The notes: generated by a model from the sequence alone, not told the origin. Shown: positions 1-13,002, numbered from the stretch's first letter. The stretch is DNA of 64,000 nt from Forficula auricularia (GCA_024734495.1 JALMQS010000128.1:21351700-21415699); one strand, 5' to 3'. Made by a program: numbers and translations.

Positions 1-1463
1 ATGCTGCTACATTCGATTACATATTGCTATTAATTTCATACATTAATTTGCTGCATATGATATCTGCAGAATATACTAAACTCTTCTGCTTCTCCTGTTC
101 ATCAGAAAGAGTTTAATCAAAATCACTGAAGTATTCCCGTGATAAGCATAAAAAGATTCTCTTTTTGCATATTAAAAATTGTCCTTCTTTTCTGTATAAC
201 TTTCCGATAATATACATACAATTTCTACTCAGATTCCACAGAAATATTTTCAACAACCTTGGTCATATATTTTGTTCATCGTATAAAGAGCATTTTGGGA
301 TTGTTTTTGTTTTTGTGGCATTCTCAGAAACTACTTCTGCCCATTTTAGGTATTGTTATGGCCATCTGTGGTAGGCATAAGAATAGAAGACTGTTGCCAA
401 AAAAAAAAATTTTGTCCACTTCATCATTAGTCCAAAGTATAACTACAAAAAACATAATAAATGAGATATATACCATTTTTGCAAAGCTTTTGAAGTTATA
501 CTAGAAACTACAAAGGCATAATTTTCTCAATTAGCTCTTTTTTCTTTCAGGCAGCTTTCATCAACATTTCATCTTAAGAGAAAAAACAATCAGAAAAACC
601 TCTTTTAAACTTTCTGTAGGCCCTACTAAAAGTTTTCCTCTGCCTTTGCCCACTATATATATACCCATTGCTGTGGCTAAATCTATCTGCTTTTTATATA
701 AATATTGACTATTCACTCTGAAAATATATTTAACTCAATAAAAGCTTCTGTTGAGTAGAATTAAATCAATATAAAAGAAGAAAAAAATTAACTGCATCTA
801 CTAACTGCTAAACAAATAATTACTACAGCTCCATAAAAAAAACTCATAATAAATATGGGTATAATAAATAAATTTACTGTTCAAGCAGAAAACTTTTGCT
901 TTCTTTTCTTGTCTTTCCTTCATTATAGTATTGTTATTGTTTATATATAGAAAGTAGCATGAGCAGAAAATTTAGAAATTAATTAAAAAATATTATTCTG
1001 ACTTTTAAAGAAAAGACAGTTCATTCTGATTAAATGTCAAGAAATTGTAACAAAAGCAGTGCATGTTCTAAGAAAGGTGTTGAAATGAAAGAAGAAGGGT
1101 TCAAATCACATTGGCTGCAGCCATTTTGATAATTTAGAATTTGCACCTTTTATTTTTTCCAGTTTCTCCTCACACTCCCTCTCTTCCTTCATCAACAGCC
1201 TCTCCTCTTTGCGCCCTCTTGAGAATGCGCAAAAAATGGTTTCTGGTATAAAGAAATAATAATATTTCTTTTCGAAATGGACATGCGTGTACATTGAATA
1301 TATAGTCTTTTATATGTAAATGACTCCTCCTTTTTTGAAGTCGGTTAAGAAGAGAGTTTCATTGATTCTCAAGAACCAATAGACAAATATACTACAAAAA
1401 AACCTATTGACTTTTAATATGAAAGATATTAATTTGCCGATGGTAATAGATTCAAATTTACTA
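1..1463. other. AT-rich non-coding stretch
   Basis: I see no supportable gene here. The short open frames are low-complexity and match no family. Near 1325-1350 there is the short phrase CTCCTCC(T)nTTTGAAGTCGGTTAA, which recurs at 2296-2322 (inverted) and 25055-25080. I recognise it as a common dispersed phrase in insect repeats, so this part is probably decayed repeat DNA. Confidence 0.6.
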
Positions 1464-1858
1464 AAAATCATAAGATGGTGTCATCTATTAAATCCGATGG
1501 AATGGAATATTTTTAATTATATGTCAGAGGGGTTGATTTTCACCCCCTCGGGAATCGAACCCGAGTGCCAGTAAAAGCAATCCGGGCCATCTGGCTCACC
1601 TGCGGGATGCGAACCTCTCTGAGATATGTAAACGCGTTGGCCCGGATTGCTGTTACTGGCGCAGAATTCGATTCCCGAGGGCCCCTGACTATATGGCTGC
1701 CGTTTATATGTCAAGAGGTTCGCATCCCGCAGGTGAGCCGGCCCGGATTGCTGTTACTGGCACTCGGGTTCGATTCGCGAGGTGTGAAAAACAACCCCTC
1801 TGACATATAATTAAAAATATTCCATTCCATCCGATTTAATGAATGACACCATGATTTT
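1464..1858. repeat. Foldback element with tRNA-like T-arms
   Basis: Arms of about 115 bp (1464-1590 and 1740-1858) are inverted copies of each other. They run from a GGTGTCAT/ATGACACC end through an AT-rich block into a GC-rich part. The GC-rich part contains B-box-like sequence (GGGTTCGATTCCCGAG) on both strands, plus a third copy near 1668-1684. A second inverted pair (1594-1615 with 1718-1739) is nested inside, and a GGCCCGGATTGCTGTTACTGG block occurs twice. The minus strand reads like a tRNA-derived SINE head (D-arm-like GAGCC..GGCCC, then a B box). I infer a tRNA-derived sequence that was duplicated in inverted orientation; it is not a functional tRNA. Confidence 0.6.
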
Positions 1859-2019
1859 CTAGTATTGACTTTTACTTTAACCTTCCGATAGGCGCCCATT
1901 ATCTATCAAATACGCAACTAAATTTTTCTTTCCTTATCTTGAAAATTAGTTGTTCTTGGAAGCCGCCCTCTTTTCTCGAGCCCCCACCATAGCTCAGTAT
2001 TAGCCGCAACTTTCTACGG

Positions 2020-2205
2020 CAGTGTTTCTCAACCTTTTTTGGTTGACGGCACAATAAAAATATCTAGAATTATTTGCGGCACATCTAAATAAAAAAAAAA
2101 ATAATAATAATAATAAAATAAAATTTGTATGATTACAAGTTACAAAACCCATGCAATTTTAACTATTTGTCAAAAACGCTCGCGGCACACAGGTTGAGAA
2201 ACGCG
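2020..2205. mobile_element. hAT-type MITE (CAGTGTTTCTCAACC ends)
   Basis: The left end CAGTGTTTCTCAACC and the right end ..CAGGTTGAGAAACGC form terminal inverted repeats of the kind typical of hAT (Charlie-like) elements. Next to them are the inverted motifs TGACGGCAC and GCGGCACAC. No open frame is present. A relative lies at 19998-20597, and the right-hand flanks of the two copies are also alike (AGAGCCCAAAA..CAGTTCTCCGCATTG), so they probably sit in copies of a larger repeat. I see no clean 8-bp target duplication. Confidence 0.6.
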
Positions 2206-2363
2206 GCTTATAGAGCCCAAAAACTAAACAGTTCTCCGCATTGAAAATATAAAAATTTTCCTACAGAACAAACTTTCTGAGACAATTTCTTTTTAACCGA
2301 CTTCAAAAGAGGAGGAGGTTCTCTATTCGACTGATTTATTTTTTTCTGTCTATGTTATAGTCC

Positions 2364-3236
2364 GAGAGCCCACGACGGCCAGACCTTCGTTATTTATAAA
2401 AGCTGAAAGTTTTTCTGTACATGTCCCCTATACAGGTAAGAACGACCAGCGACTATAGAGTTTGGGTTGTGGTTACTTTGGCAGGTAACAGGTAATAAAG
2501 GTGTATAAAATAGTACTTTAAATTCGTTAAGTATAAAGCTCGAATTTTTATATTTTCTTCAGGTAACTTTGAAATCTCGTCATCCATTGCCGGACACTTA
2601 TGACAGTTGCTACCCCTGCCAGACACCCCTAAACTTTAAGAAACTCAAGCTTGAGTGGTTTGCCATAAAGAATTTAGTCTTTTTGATTTTAAAGTCGATT
2701 CTTCCACGTTTTCAGTAGAAGTTGTCATTAATAGTCAAAACAACAAAAATGGAATGCAATAAGGTTATTCCTCTAGTATTAGATAAGAATCGATGGTTAT
2801 TTTTTGATTTTTAAATCGATACCTCCATGTCTTCACCAATGGTTATCAATAAATAACCGAAATGTCAAAAATCTATGTAAAAACCATTAAAACTGTCCGC
2901 CTATTGAGGTAACATTTTTATAGGTCGCCAAGTAACATATATAAAATTTATCCTTTATATTATAACGGAAGTATAATTATAATTTATTAAAGTTTAGGGG
3001 TGTCTGGCGGGGTAGCAACTGTCATAATCCGGCAATAGATGTTAGATTTAAAATTTATCAGTACAAAAAGAGCTTTATGCTTTAACAACAAAATTGCTAT
3101 TTTATACACCTTTATTATTTACCCCTGCCAGTAATACAAAAATTAAACTCTATAGTCGCTGGTCGTTCTGCAACGAGACATGCGCAAGAAAAAACTTTCA
3201 ACTTTATAAATAACGAAGGTCTGTCGTGGGCTCTTG
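2364..3236. repeat. Long foldback repeat
   Basis: The left arm (2364 to ~2640) and right arm (~2985 to 3236) are inverted copies. Both carry GAGCCCACGAC at the outer edge, then the ACCTTCGTTATTTATAAA block, the ACGACCAGCGACTATAGAG block, and near the centre the AGTTGCTACCCC.GCCAGACACCCC block. The middle (2650-2980) has further short inverted segments around CATTAATAGTCAA / TTATCAATAAATAACCG. No coding potential is seen. The outer flanks carry the AACCGACTTCAAAAGAGGAGG phrase. The class is unknown: it could be a foldback MITE or an inverted pair of retroelement ends. Confidence 0.6.
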
Positions 3237-3674
3237 ATCTATTACCTCATATCTCCGCCAATTGTGAACCGATTTTGATGATTTTTTTTGCATTGCTTCA
3301 GTCTGGCGATTGGTCCCGTTTTTTTCATTGGTATTGGACCTTGTTTGATTTGTTTGCTCAGGCATAACTTCTTTGTTTATGAATCGATTTTAATGATTCT
3401 TTTTTGATTGGAAAAGAGGGTGCCTTAGGGATGGCGTTCATATTAATTTGGAAGATATGATCAATGACGAAATAACGTAAATCTCAATTCTTATGACCAA
3501 ATAATCGAAATTATAAATAAATAAAATCTTTTATAAAAAAAATCTTAAAACATACATTTTAAAACCCGCAAACGTTTCGAGAGAATTTCTATATTTATGA
3601 ATTGAATTTTATTATCATTTTCTGATTCATTCGCCTGACGCTTTCTCTTACGCGAGATGCATGCAAGGTATTAT

Positions 3675-4192
3675 ATTAAGTCACTATTAATAACATCACT
3701 AAAAAAATAAAATAAAAAAATAAAAATAAAAAAATAAATGCATCAAATAAAATAAGAATAACTTAAAAATAAAATAAAATACACTATAAAAATTTTTAAG
3801 AAAAAAATAAAACCGACTTCAAAAAAATTAAATGCAAGAAATAAAATACACTAAAAGGTATAAAATAATTATTATCTTATTTAGCTACAACTAAACGACG
3901 AAATATTAACATGAAATTACTTTTTGAAGTCGGTGCCAAACAAACTATACCTATAAGCGAGCGTAACCACCAAACTTCTTACTAAGTAAGATCCGTCGAG
4001 TGCGATTCATAAGGTATATGTTTGGCACCGACTTAAAAAGTAATTTCCTGTTAATATTTCGTCATTTAGTATAACTAAATAAGATAATAATTATTTTGTG
4101 TATTTTATTTGTTGCATTTTTTAGTCGGTTTTATTTTCTTAAAAATTATTTTTATTTTTCTCTTTTAGTGATATTATTAATAGTGATTATAT
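3675..4192. repeat. Foldback family A (AAGTCGGT), full copy
   Basis: The outer edges pair as TAAGTCACTATTAATAACATCACT on the left and AGTGATATTATTAATAGTGATTATA on the right. Further in, the arms share ACCGACTTCAAAAA, a TATAAAATAATTATTATCTTATTTAG block, an ACTAAACGACGAAATATTAAC block and TTTTTGAAGTCGGTGCCAAAC. The unique centre (~3960-4015) contains AAGTAAGATCCGTCGAGT. Relatives lie at 8100-8275 (half), 45255-45745 (full, same centre) and 45890-46033 (cut by the gap). No open frame is present, so it is a non-autonomous foldback family. Confidence 0.7.
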
Positions 4193-4740
4193 CATCAGAA
4201 CTTGACCAATTTAATGGCTTTCATCCCTAAGATACCCCCTTTCCAATAAAAGAATCACATCGAAATCAGCAGTTTGGCAATTTATTCAAAGTTAAAATGA
4301 AGTATTTCAGACTTTAATAATATTTTCCGTACGAATTTAAGAATACATGTTACGTAAAAATATGTTTTAGTCCTTCTACATAGCCTATTTTCTAAAACTA
4401 TAGCATAATATAAATTCACAGAATGTTAAGCAATTATGAACTATAGAGGGGGCGGCAAATGGACATTAGCCTACCATATAGGCGGCATACTCTTAAATCC
4501 GGCCCTGTATGTGCAAAGATTGTATTTCATCTTCAGAATAATTTTATAATTTTTACACAAGTTTAATTTTTTTTATTTTTATAAATTTTGAAATACATTT
4601 TTTTAAATAATCGTTTCCCTTTTTTTTTATTGAATAACCATGAACGATATCAAATATTACTTTTTCTTGCAATAATTTGATGTTTAAAAGGGTTAAATTG
4701 CTTGTTGAAAGGATGTCGTAGTTAGATTGGAAGTAGGTGT

Positions 4741-4975
4741 ACACCTCTTTGGAAGTATTTTGAAAGTACTTGGAAATATTTGGAAGTACTTGGAAATATT
4801 TGGAAGCACTTGGAAATATTTGGAAGTACTTGGAAACATTTGAAACTGCTTAGGAATATTTGGAAGTACTCGGAAATATTTGAAAGTACTTGGAAATATT
4901 TGGAAGTACTTGGAAATATTTGGAATTACTTGGAAATATTTTGAAGTACTTGGAAATATTTGGAAGTACAAGTAG
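4741..4975. repeat. Minisatellite, ~20-bp unit
   Basis: About a dozen imperfect copies of a TTGGAAATATTTGGAAGTAC-like unit are present. They are bracketed by AAGTAGGTGTACACC on the left and AGTAGGTATACAG..AGGTCGCGGTTC on the right. The same bracketing sequences, with fewer and different TGGAATTA units, recur at 17689-17870. The array is therefore an internal part of a dispersed element. The long open frame across it on the minus strand is only a product of the repeat. Confidence 0.8.
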
Positions 4976-5264
4976 GTATACAGAATATTAGGTCGCGGTT
5001 CCCCCATCGGTTGCGAAACGCAGGGGGGTACATACGTACATAAATACGCACTGACTAATGGATTTTTTGCCTCTTTTTGGCCTCTGGGGATCACAATATC
5101 CGGTTTTATGCCTAACTCCGGTTTCCAACTATTAAAGGCATCGATTCTTTCCACCTAGAAGTTACAAAATGAAACTTTTTTCATCTCTGAGATAGAAGCT
5201 CTCAAAGTGTCAGAACCCTGGCAGACGATCGCAATACTTCACAGTACTATATTTTATAGAATAT

Positions 5265-5345
5265 AAATGTGAAAATAAAAAATAATTATAAAGGCAATCA
5301 AGGAGATTGTCCTCTGCTTGATACAAATAAACATACATACATATC
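5265..5345. repeat. Partial copy of the AGGACAA/CTCTGCTTGA block
   Basis: The phrase TTGTCCTCTGCTTGATACAAATAAACATACATAC matches the block seen intact at 35205-35255 and in inverse orientation at 35520-35575 and 59275-59320. Elsewhere that block flanks hammerhead-like foldbacks. Here only this part is recognisable. Confidence 0.5.
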
Positions 5346-5399
5346 AGTAGCGGGCGGTGACATTTCACACAGAGGATGCTGTATGGGGAATTTCGAAAC

Positions 5400-8099
5400 A
5401 AACTAAAGAGAGGAGAGTTTTGAATTGTTTGAATTAAATAAAATTACGATGGGACACCGATTATTTACAACATAGTATACCTAGTCTTTTGAAATACAGT
5501 GTGATTTTCAAGGTCCATGGTATGTCTGTTGAAGAAAAGAAACCTTATCGACAATACATAAGCAAACCCCTACCATACAACTTTTCCAGATTCTCATCCG
5601 TATCAACCGACTAGGATCATATGACTTGTACTATAGGTTTCCAAATGAAAGACTTTTGTAATTGTCTTTCGACAAATATAGAAATCACACACACACCCAG
5701 TTCTTTGTAAAATTTTGTGTTATTTTTCAAATTTAACATTAGATTTTTCGTAACCCCGCATGAAAATACTCTTGACGTTTGGAAATTTTATGGATGCGCA
5801 GCATCAACATTATCTATGGACCGCATGCCACTGATATATATATATTGAACACGATCTTGGTCCGATTCACCTCAAGATCGTGCAGTTCTGCGTGGTTTAG
5901 AACCCGCACAGATCAAGAGATGAAATCGGTTGAGTGTTTTCTCACTTGCCCTTAATAGATGTTAAATAAATTTGGAAGCGGGGGGTGTCTGAGCCGTCCA
6001 AGTGAGCTTCCAAATTAGGGTTACAACGGACTTGGTTATCTTTCTGAATGACGCTTCGAGGTTCTCTACAGTCCTTTTCTATCTCAAAGCTTAATTCTAA
6101 TGTGAGAGTGGTAGGATCACACAGGGTCACACAAATCAAAAATAACGTACACTAACTCCCATTAATTTTAAAACCAAAAGGAATTTTATTGACATCAAAA
6201 AAATATTAAGAGAATAAAATTTATGTTGTAATTTTGAAATTTTGAATTTAACAATGGATTGAAATTTTAATATTGAAATTTTTTAGTATTATTTAAGTTT
6301 GAATGAAGTTATTATTTTAGGTTATCTAATTACTTTGATTTATATTTGATAGTGGGGGCTTCAAGGGTCGATTTCGCCTTGAATGCCTTTGGATTTACAA
6401 AATTTGGTGGGGTCCTCTTGAAGTGACTCTATATAAGACAATTGTGAAAAAAATTTGTATTATTTTCAATGTTATAATCTATAAATTAATGTTTAATTAT
6501 TTATTTAATTCAATGTTTTTATTTTAATTTATACTTTTGTTAATTTAATTAATCTAATTTATTTATTTTAATTGTATTTTTTTTTAACTATTATACAAAA
6601 ATTATTATTGAGCCCATGAATCCATTTTCTAATTTGCTTGATAAATTGGAGAGAATTTTTTTTAATTTATTTTCGGACCTAGGTCAATATGAATCCGTGC
6701 AACCCCTTTTATCTTTATTTTACTAATTTTTTAACTATTACTAGGGTCCGTAATTCACTTTTTTCATCTTTTTTTTGCCTAAATTAGGTATTCTCTCGAA
6801 TTTATCAAGTGTTAATTAATAGAATCTAAATTCATGCCCTTTTAGAATATTTTTTTAAATTAAATTAACATTATTTATTACTTATATCTCTGTTTTATTT
6901 AAATATTATTATTAATTAGACTACACTAAAGTTCATGTTTATTTATTTTTATAAATTGTTTTTTTAACTGCAGTTATTTTTATAGTTAGAATCATTAATT
7001 AGGAGAGGAGAGATTTTGCTTATCTTTTCACTGTCTGGTATTCTGAAGATTCCATTGGCGGTCCAGGTCTATTTGCTCAGGAGGACGCTGGGAGACACCG
7101 TTGTCCAGATGACCAATTATCCAGGCCTAGTGTTTTACTACGCTGGAGAATGTTACTTAACCCTGGCGTCCCAAAGTTCAACAATCTTCCCAGTGTAGTA
7201 GGTTTCAGCAGGTCCCAAATTGAGGCCTATTTCCCACGTGGATGTTGTTCGGACTTGTTCAGGGAACTGGCGCTAGATCATCATAGGAGCAGCCCTTTTT
7301 TTTTTTTTTGGTTTTCTTCTTTAACGTTTTTAATTATACTATTAGATGTTGGTTGTTTAGAATCTTTAATTGTAATTTTAAGGTGTTGTTTATTTAAAGT
7401 TTCGAATTATAATATAGGTGTTTATTATTTCAAGTTTTCTATTGTACTGTCCTCCAGCCATTCGCCCCTCCGTTCAACTTTTTGATAGGAGAATCTTTCT
7501 CCCACTCTTAATCTATCTTTCTCTCCTATCTTTTTTTAAAGTTATTTTACAAGACTTTATATTAAAAACAAAACATATTTGATTTAAAATTAGCATTCAC
7601 TTTTTTTTTTCTATTTTAAATTTCTTTTTCCAAGGTATTCATTTCGATTTGGACCTTAGCCCCTTTTCAAGTTAATTTTTTATTTTAAACATTTTAACTT
7701 AAATTCAATATAAAAATTGTTTTAAATACATAATCTTTTTTTTCTTCCGAAATTTCAATTTATTAATTATTTTGGTTTTAAATTTAGAAATTGTCTTGGA
7801 TTCCAATAAAATTTCCTTTTAATACCCTTTAATTCAAAAAAACTCAGAAAAATGTCCCCAAAACTAATATTTTTCCAAAATTTTGCCCCCTAAACAGTGC
7901 TAAAAACAGCCAAAAACTTGGGTGGATTTTGAGGTCGTGTACATACCTCTCCTGAATTCTTAGCTAATCCTTTAGGATCAGATGAGAATTCACTAAAGCA
8001 TACAAGACTCTATCTCAGCTGTCCTACCCTGCTTAAAAAAATTTTCCCCTTTTAAACTAATTGAAATATAATATATAATTTTAGAACATATATGATTCA
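5400..8099. other. AT-rich stretch, no supported gene
   Basis: The sequence is mostly A/T with long T runs. A moderately GC-richer patch at 7030-7290 (GGTCCAGGTCTATTTGCTCA, GACGCTGGGAGACACCG) could be the remnant of a retroelement, but I cannot place it. Its two open frames overlap in different phases and match no family I recognise. Confidence 0.5.
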
Positions 8100-8275
8100 T
8101 CCTTATAGGTATAGTTTGTTTGGTACCGACTTCAAAAAGTAATTTCATGTTAATATTTCGCCGTTTAGTTGTAGCTAAATAAGATAATAATTATTTTATA
8201 CCTTTTAGTGTATTTTTTTGAAGTCGGTTTTTATTTTTTTCTTAAAAATTATTTTTTTGATTTTCAGTTGATTCC
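8100..8275. repeat. Half copy of foldback family A
   Basis: This is one arm of the 3675-4192 family. It runs from GTTTGGTACCGACTTCAAAAAG through the TAATATTTCGCCGTTTAG block to TTTTTGAAGTCGGTTTTTATTT. The partner arm is missing. Confidence 0.65.
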
Positions 8276-8439
8276 CCCAGATCCTCGGCAAAGATAACGG
8301 ATGCGATAACAACGCAGTTGGTATGGTTACTTATAAAATTTCCTCTCAAAATTAGCATTTACACAGAGAAGCCTATTCATTCTTACTAAAACAAGGTTAA
8401 TGTCCTATATTAAACCAACTAAATAACTACATTAAAAAA

Positions 8440-9970
8440 AATTACTTGCTTAATATAGAGGAATGTACTCTGAAATGTAATTCATTAAAACCTTTACTTA
8501 ACCTTAAATTTGATCACAAATGATTAATCCATTTTGAAAATATTTAGAAAAAATTAAAAATGCATTGAAATAAAGTACTAATGTTTGGGGGCCGTTATGT
8601 ACCAAATACTAATCACGTTTATGTCGTTAAAATAATTGTTTGTTTTCAATTTCATTTCAATCTGTTTAACAGTCTGAAAAAAAATCGTTAACGAAAAAAA
8701 GGAATACATACATACCTAATATACATACATGGTGCTGGCAAATAGACCTCGCGAAATATTCGTTTTCAAAATTACCGCCGTGTCAAATGGGAAAATAGAT
8801 GGGGCTGTATGTATCGATATTTTGAGGCACTAATTGCTATCTTCTTTCTGTTTTCATTGCTTTTTTTCTGACCTTAGTACTAATTTATCTTAAACTCATT
8901 CTTTATTCTGATGTCGTTAAAGAATGATCTTAGTCCTTTGATAGCTCCTCGAATACCGGAAAATTGATGAATTTTACAATGTAATCGCATCTTGTTTTCT
9001 CTCCCAATCAGACTCCCAATCAGGAAAAAGACAACCAACCAGATGACTAATTAATTATTGTGATAAACCGATAAGCAACATTTGTTTTTGAACCTACGCA
9101 GAGAGCGTTAATATGAATTGTTGAGTGCCCAAAATTCATGATAATAGCAGATAGATCGCAGGCATATTTTTATTTGTTTTTTCATCAATTTAGATTGATC
9201 TATAGTTTTTTTTTCTATTTGTTTATTTGATTTACAACCAAATAGAGAATAGATTAAATTGTGTTGCCCGCTGCGATCATCTGGCTATATATTATATGTT
9301 TAGCAATTGTGCTAAAAAATGCAATTGGCGTTTATTAATTAACTAAACTTTAACTTTACTAAAATTAAACGGAAGTATACGAACATTTTCTTCATCTTAA
9401 ATTGAATTAATTTATATTATTACTTTGATTATATTATTTGCAATTGGCTTAACTTTTAAATTACTTTTTATATATATAATTTATTTATATTTTGTGCAAT
9501 TTATATTTTTGCAATTAGCTGAACCTTTAACTTCTTTATTTTTATATATATAGTTTTAATTTAATCCTAACATAAAATCACTTGTATTCAATTTTAAAAA
9601 TTAATATTTTATAAACCAAAAATTTATATTAAATTCCATTAAAAACAACTTACAGTCCACTTTCTTATCGATAATTAATTTTTTATTTTTCTTAATATTA
9701 AATTAATATTCCCAGCTGCAGTGAGCGGCACCACATACATATAATTAATTGCCCACGGACTAAAGGAAAAAATCGTAATTTTCCCACTCTAGTTGACTCC
9801 CCATAGTATTTTTGGAAAAATCGTCAGTTCCTAGAACTCGACCTGAATGGATACTACAATTTGTGATTTTTGTTGAGACCATGAGTTCCGTAGTCTTTAT
9901 CTGATGATTCTTTGAAGCCGAGCTTGGAGCAAAACCGATTACAATACTTTACTCTTGTTTTGTTATTGTT
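8440..9970. repeat. Remnants of dispersed family B
   Basis: Two separated parts (about 8440-8760 and 9760-9970) match a family also seen at 36715-37235 and, inverted, at 62050-62640. Shared phrases include TTTCAATTTCATTTCAATCTG, a TACATACATACC run, ATACTACAATTTGTGA, TCCGTAGTCTTTA and a final ATACTTTAC. The AT-rich DNA between the parts is probably a later insertion. No reading frame survives. I guess a non-LTR retroelement 3' region, but the class is not shown by the sequence. Confidence 0.5.
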
Positions 9971-10535
9971 TAGCTAAAAATGTTAATTTCCTATACTCAG
10001 ATCATAACCAAAATCTAACCAGTTCTCCATACTAGAAATATAAATATTTTGTCACCGGAAATCACTTTTTACAACTATTCGTTTTTGGCTCATCTGAATT
10101 CAGACACAGACATGAATAAATCACGATTGAAAATAATTTTTTACCACATTTCAGACATTTTTATAGATAATTTTAGGTTTTCATGTCTATGGGTTTATGT
10201 GATCAGTAATTATTTTCGAATGACTAAAAATGTATTTTTACAATTATAATTTGTTTCTTACATAATCTCTTCATAGTCCATATGTAATACAGGTTTTACA
10301 CTTCAAATTGAACACCTTACAAATCAAATTGAACAGTTAAATAATTTATTCATTGGCTATTTATTTACGAACATAATAATTTAATATAAAAGTAAAGATT
10401 TGAGCATCTTATTTTCAAAAATAGTTGGAATGTTTTTCAAAAATGAGCTCGGGTTTAGATTAACAAATCAATTTTAAACGAAAAAGAATTTAATTTTTAG
10501 GACAGATTCTAAGATTTTAATAGAAATATTATTAA

Positions 10536-10648
10536 ATTGCGATATCAGAGGAGATTCATCCCCCCAGTAGTCGAACCTGAGAACTAACATGCTTTCCGCG
10601 AAGTCAGCTCACACCCTCGAGACAAAAAATCTCTCTCTGAATCGCAAT
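10536..10648 (-). repeat. Small tRNA-like foldback
   Basis: The inverted edges ATTGCGATATCAGAGGAGAT and ATCTCTCTCTGAATCGCAAT enclose a tRNA-like minus-strand sequence. It has a GTGTGAGCTGA D-arm-like part, a CTTCGCGGAAAG anticodon-arm-like part and a B-box-like GGTTCGACTAC. The anticodon-like segment resembles that at 53869-53937. This is probably a tRNA-derived SINE head or its decayed foldback, not a working tRNA. Confidence 0.45.
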
Positions 10649-11349
10649 ATTTGATATAAGCATATAAATTCTTCACTCCATTAATATATAACGGAAATTA
10701 AAAAATTTAGCTTAAAATGAAAAAAGTTTTTTATGATGAATAAAAAATTATTTGTTTAATTATATAATTATTATAATTATAACATGAATTTGTCACACTA
10801 AAATAATTAAAACTAGTGCAAATTCCATGTAAATCTTGATGAATTAAAATATGTATGTATTATGTATTACATAATTGAGGTTAGTTTTTAAAAACTTCCC
10901 TGAACATGTACATATATACAGTTAAACAAAAAAAATACATACCTATGTATGTTTGTACAAAAATTTAATTTATAAACGTTCTTTTGCGGCAGCAGCTAGT
11001 AGTTTCATGTACATAGTCATAAAATATTTATAACAATCTGCAGAAATGATAGTTGCAATAGACTGATTAAATTTTTTTTCAAAATACATTAAAATGTTCA
11101 ATTTGGTTTGTAAAATGTCCAATTTGATTTGTAAAATGTTCAATTTCAAGTGTAAAACTTGTATAAAGTTTCTCTGTGTAAATTCTTCCAATTTAAACAA
11201 ATAATTTTCAAAAAAAATTACGCAAAAAAAGAGAGAAATTCCATGTTTCAATACTTCGTATAGAAACATTAATTTGAATCGACTCACAAAAAAATATATA
11301 ATTAAATTATGATTTAGATTTAAAGCATTAGGAATAAAATGAAATAAAA

Positions 11350-11380
<31 letters not shown>

Positions 11381-11989
11381 AATAAATTTAAATCGTTTCA
11401 CAAAAAAAATGTATAATTAAATTATGATTTAGACATTTAGAGCATTGGGAATGAAATGAAATAGAATTGTATTGATCTGACGAATAGAAATAATTAATTA
11501 TAATAAAATCTAATTCATTTGCAAGCTCGCAATGGTCAAAGTGATTTAGAAGGGTTTTGAACTTTTTTCTATATTTTTGAAATTTCAAATCAATAGCCCA
11601 CAAATAATAATAATATGGATTAACCTTTGGAAAGAAAGAAAAGATTAACAAAATGTAATTCTTCTTTTATAGAGAAATTTCGGATCTTTTTAAAACATCT
11701 GAAAGAGTAAATAATTAATTCCCTTGGAAATTATCTTTCAAAACAAAAAGACTAAATAAATCATCTAGGTAAAAATAACGAAAAACGAGGGATTCGAATC
11801 CTCGATTGACCTTAGGCCTCTATTTAAATTTTTCTTTAACCTTAATAATATTTTTCATAAATATCTTTTACTCAAGACAAATCCTAAATGAAATTCAAAG
11901 TTATAGATAAAGAAGAAATGTTCATACTCCACCCTGTCCTTATAGTACTCTCGTATATTATATCAATATACAAGTACGGATATAGTAAT

Positions 11990-12060
11990 AGCCCCCGCAA
12001 GGGAGGTCCAAGTGTACCTGTGGGGCCCGGGCTCGGGGCCGATATTTGATGCGGGGGCCA
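11990..12060. repeat. Short GC-rich terminal-repeat element
   Basis: GCCCCCGC at 11991 and GCGGGGGC at 12051 form short inverted ends around a GC-rich core (GGGGCCCGGGCTCGGGGCCG) in otherwise AT-rich DNA. It looks like a short MITE or the tip of a hAT-type element; the class is uncertain. Confidence 0.4.
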
Positions 12061-12566
12061 TGAGTACGGAATTTTCTATCTGTGTACTATTGAAATTTTG
12101 TTTTTGTAAAAAAATTATTTTTTAGAGATATCTTTGAACAATATTTATTACTTAAGCTGAGTAAAAGGGAAAAAAAAGTTTGGAATACTTTGGTTTAACA
12201 CGATTAACCTTAATTAATACATTATGATTGGGGAACCGAGCTTCGCTCGCTAATTTTTTAATTTCAATTAATGCTTATTTAATTGACCTCATGTTGTGTT
12301 TTGTTTCAGACACCTGTTAATAATTAGTTTAATTATAAAACCTATCAAAATATTTTTGAAATAAATTTTTATATTATTTTTTATGCAAATAAATGAATAT
12401 AGTTCTTTATGAAATCAATCATACAACGATTATTAATAATTCAAACGTTTCGGGAGAAAAGGATCTACGAGGAGGAGTAGAAAAATAAGTTTCCCCTGTC
12501 GACTGTGGTCAGAGTTGTGTATGAAAGTCAAAAAATAGAATGAGACACCAAAGATATAACAAACCT

Positions 12567-12990
12567 TTATTTTTCCACATAGGTACCAAGTACATTGAGA
12601 CATTTGTCATATCGCTTAATAAGCTTCAAAAAGCCCTCCAGGAAAAAATCAGGGCTTTGCATACGGAAGAATCGTTGAACGGCTTGTTTCACTTCCGTAT
12701 TGCTTCCAAAGCGCCTTCCCCCGAGATTTGTCTTCAAAGCCGGAAACAGATGGAAGTCGCTTGGTGCGAGATCAGGACTGTATGGCGGATGGTGTAGGCG
12801 CTCCCAACCAAGAGTTGCAATATGGTTTTGCGTTGCCCTCGCCGAATGTGGTCTGGCATTGTCATCCAACAGCAGAACGCCAGATGTGAGAAGGCCAGGC
12901 CGCTTTTTCCGAATAGACTTCCATAGACTTGCTTGCAGCGACCTCTACCCAATGGTGTATCGGTGACTTGCGCGTTTTCCTGCTGTGTCG
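12567..12990 (-). pseudogene. Mariner transposase, C-terminal fragment
   Basis: Minus-strand frames encode the catalytic C-terminal half of a mariner transposase. The DDNARPHSA motif carries the second catalytic aspartate. The HPPYSPDLAPSDFHLF motif carries the third aspartate, giving a mariner (DD34D) pattern. The tail ends LIKRYDKCLN.. before a stop near 12567. The first catalytic aspartate region and the N-terminal helix-turn-helix DNA-binding part are missing. A frame change occurs near 12850-12870. A second, inverted copy of the last ~35 codons lies on the plus strand at 13003-13111. The family is clear; the gene is dead. Confidence 0.85.
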
Positions 12991-13002
12991 CCTTTCGCCC
13001 AT

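Noticed and set aside
4693..5154. 153-codon minus-strand frame with YFQ/FPST repeats
   Set aside because: It is a by-product of the 20-bp minisatellite and shows no domain; the frame persists only because the unit lacks stops.
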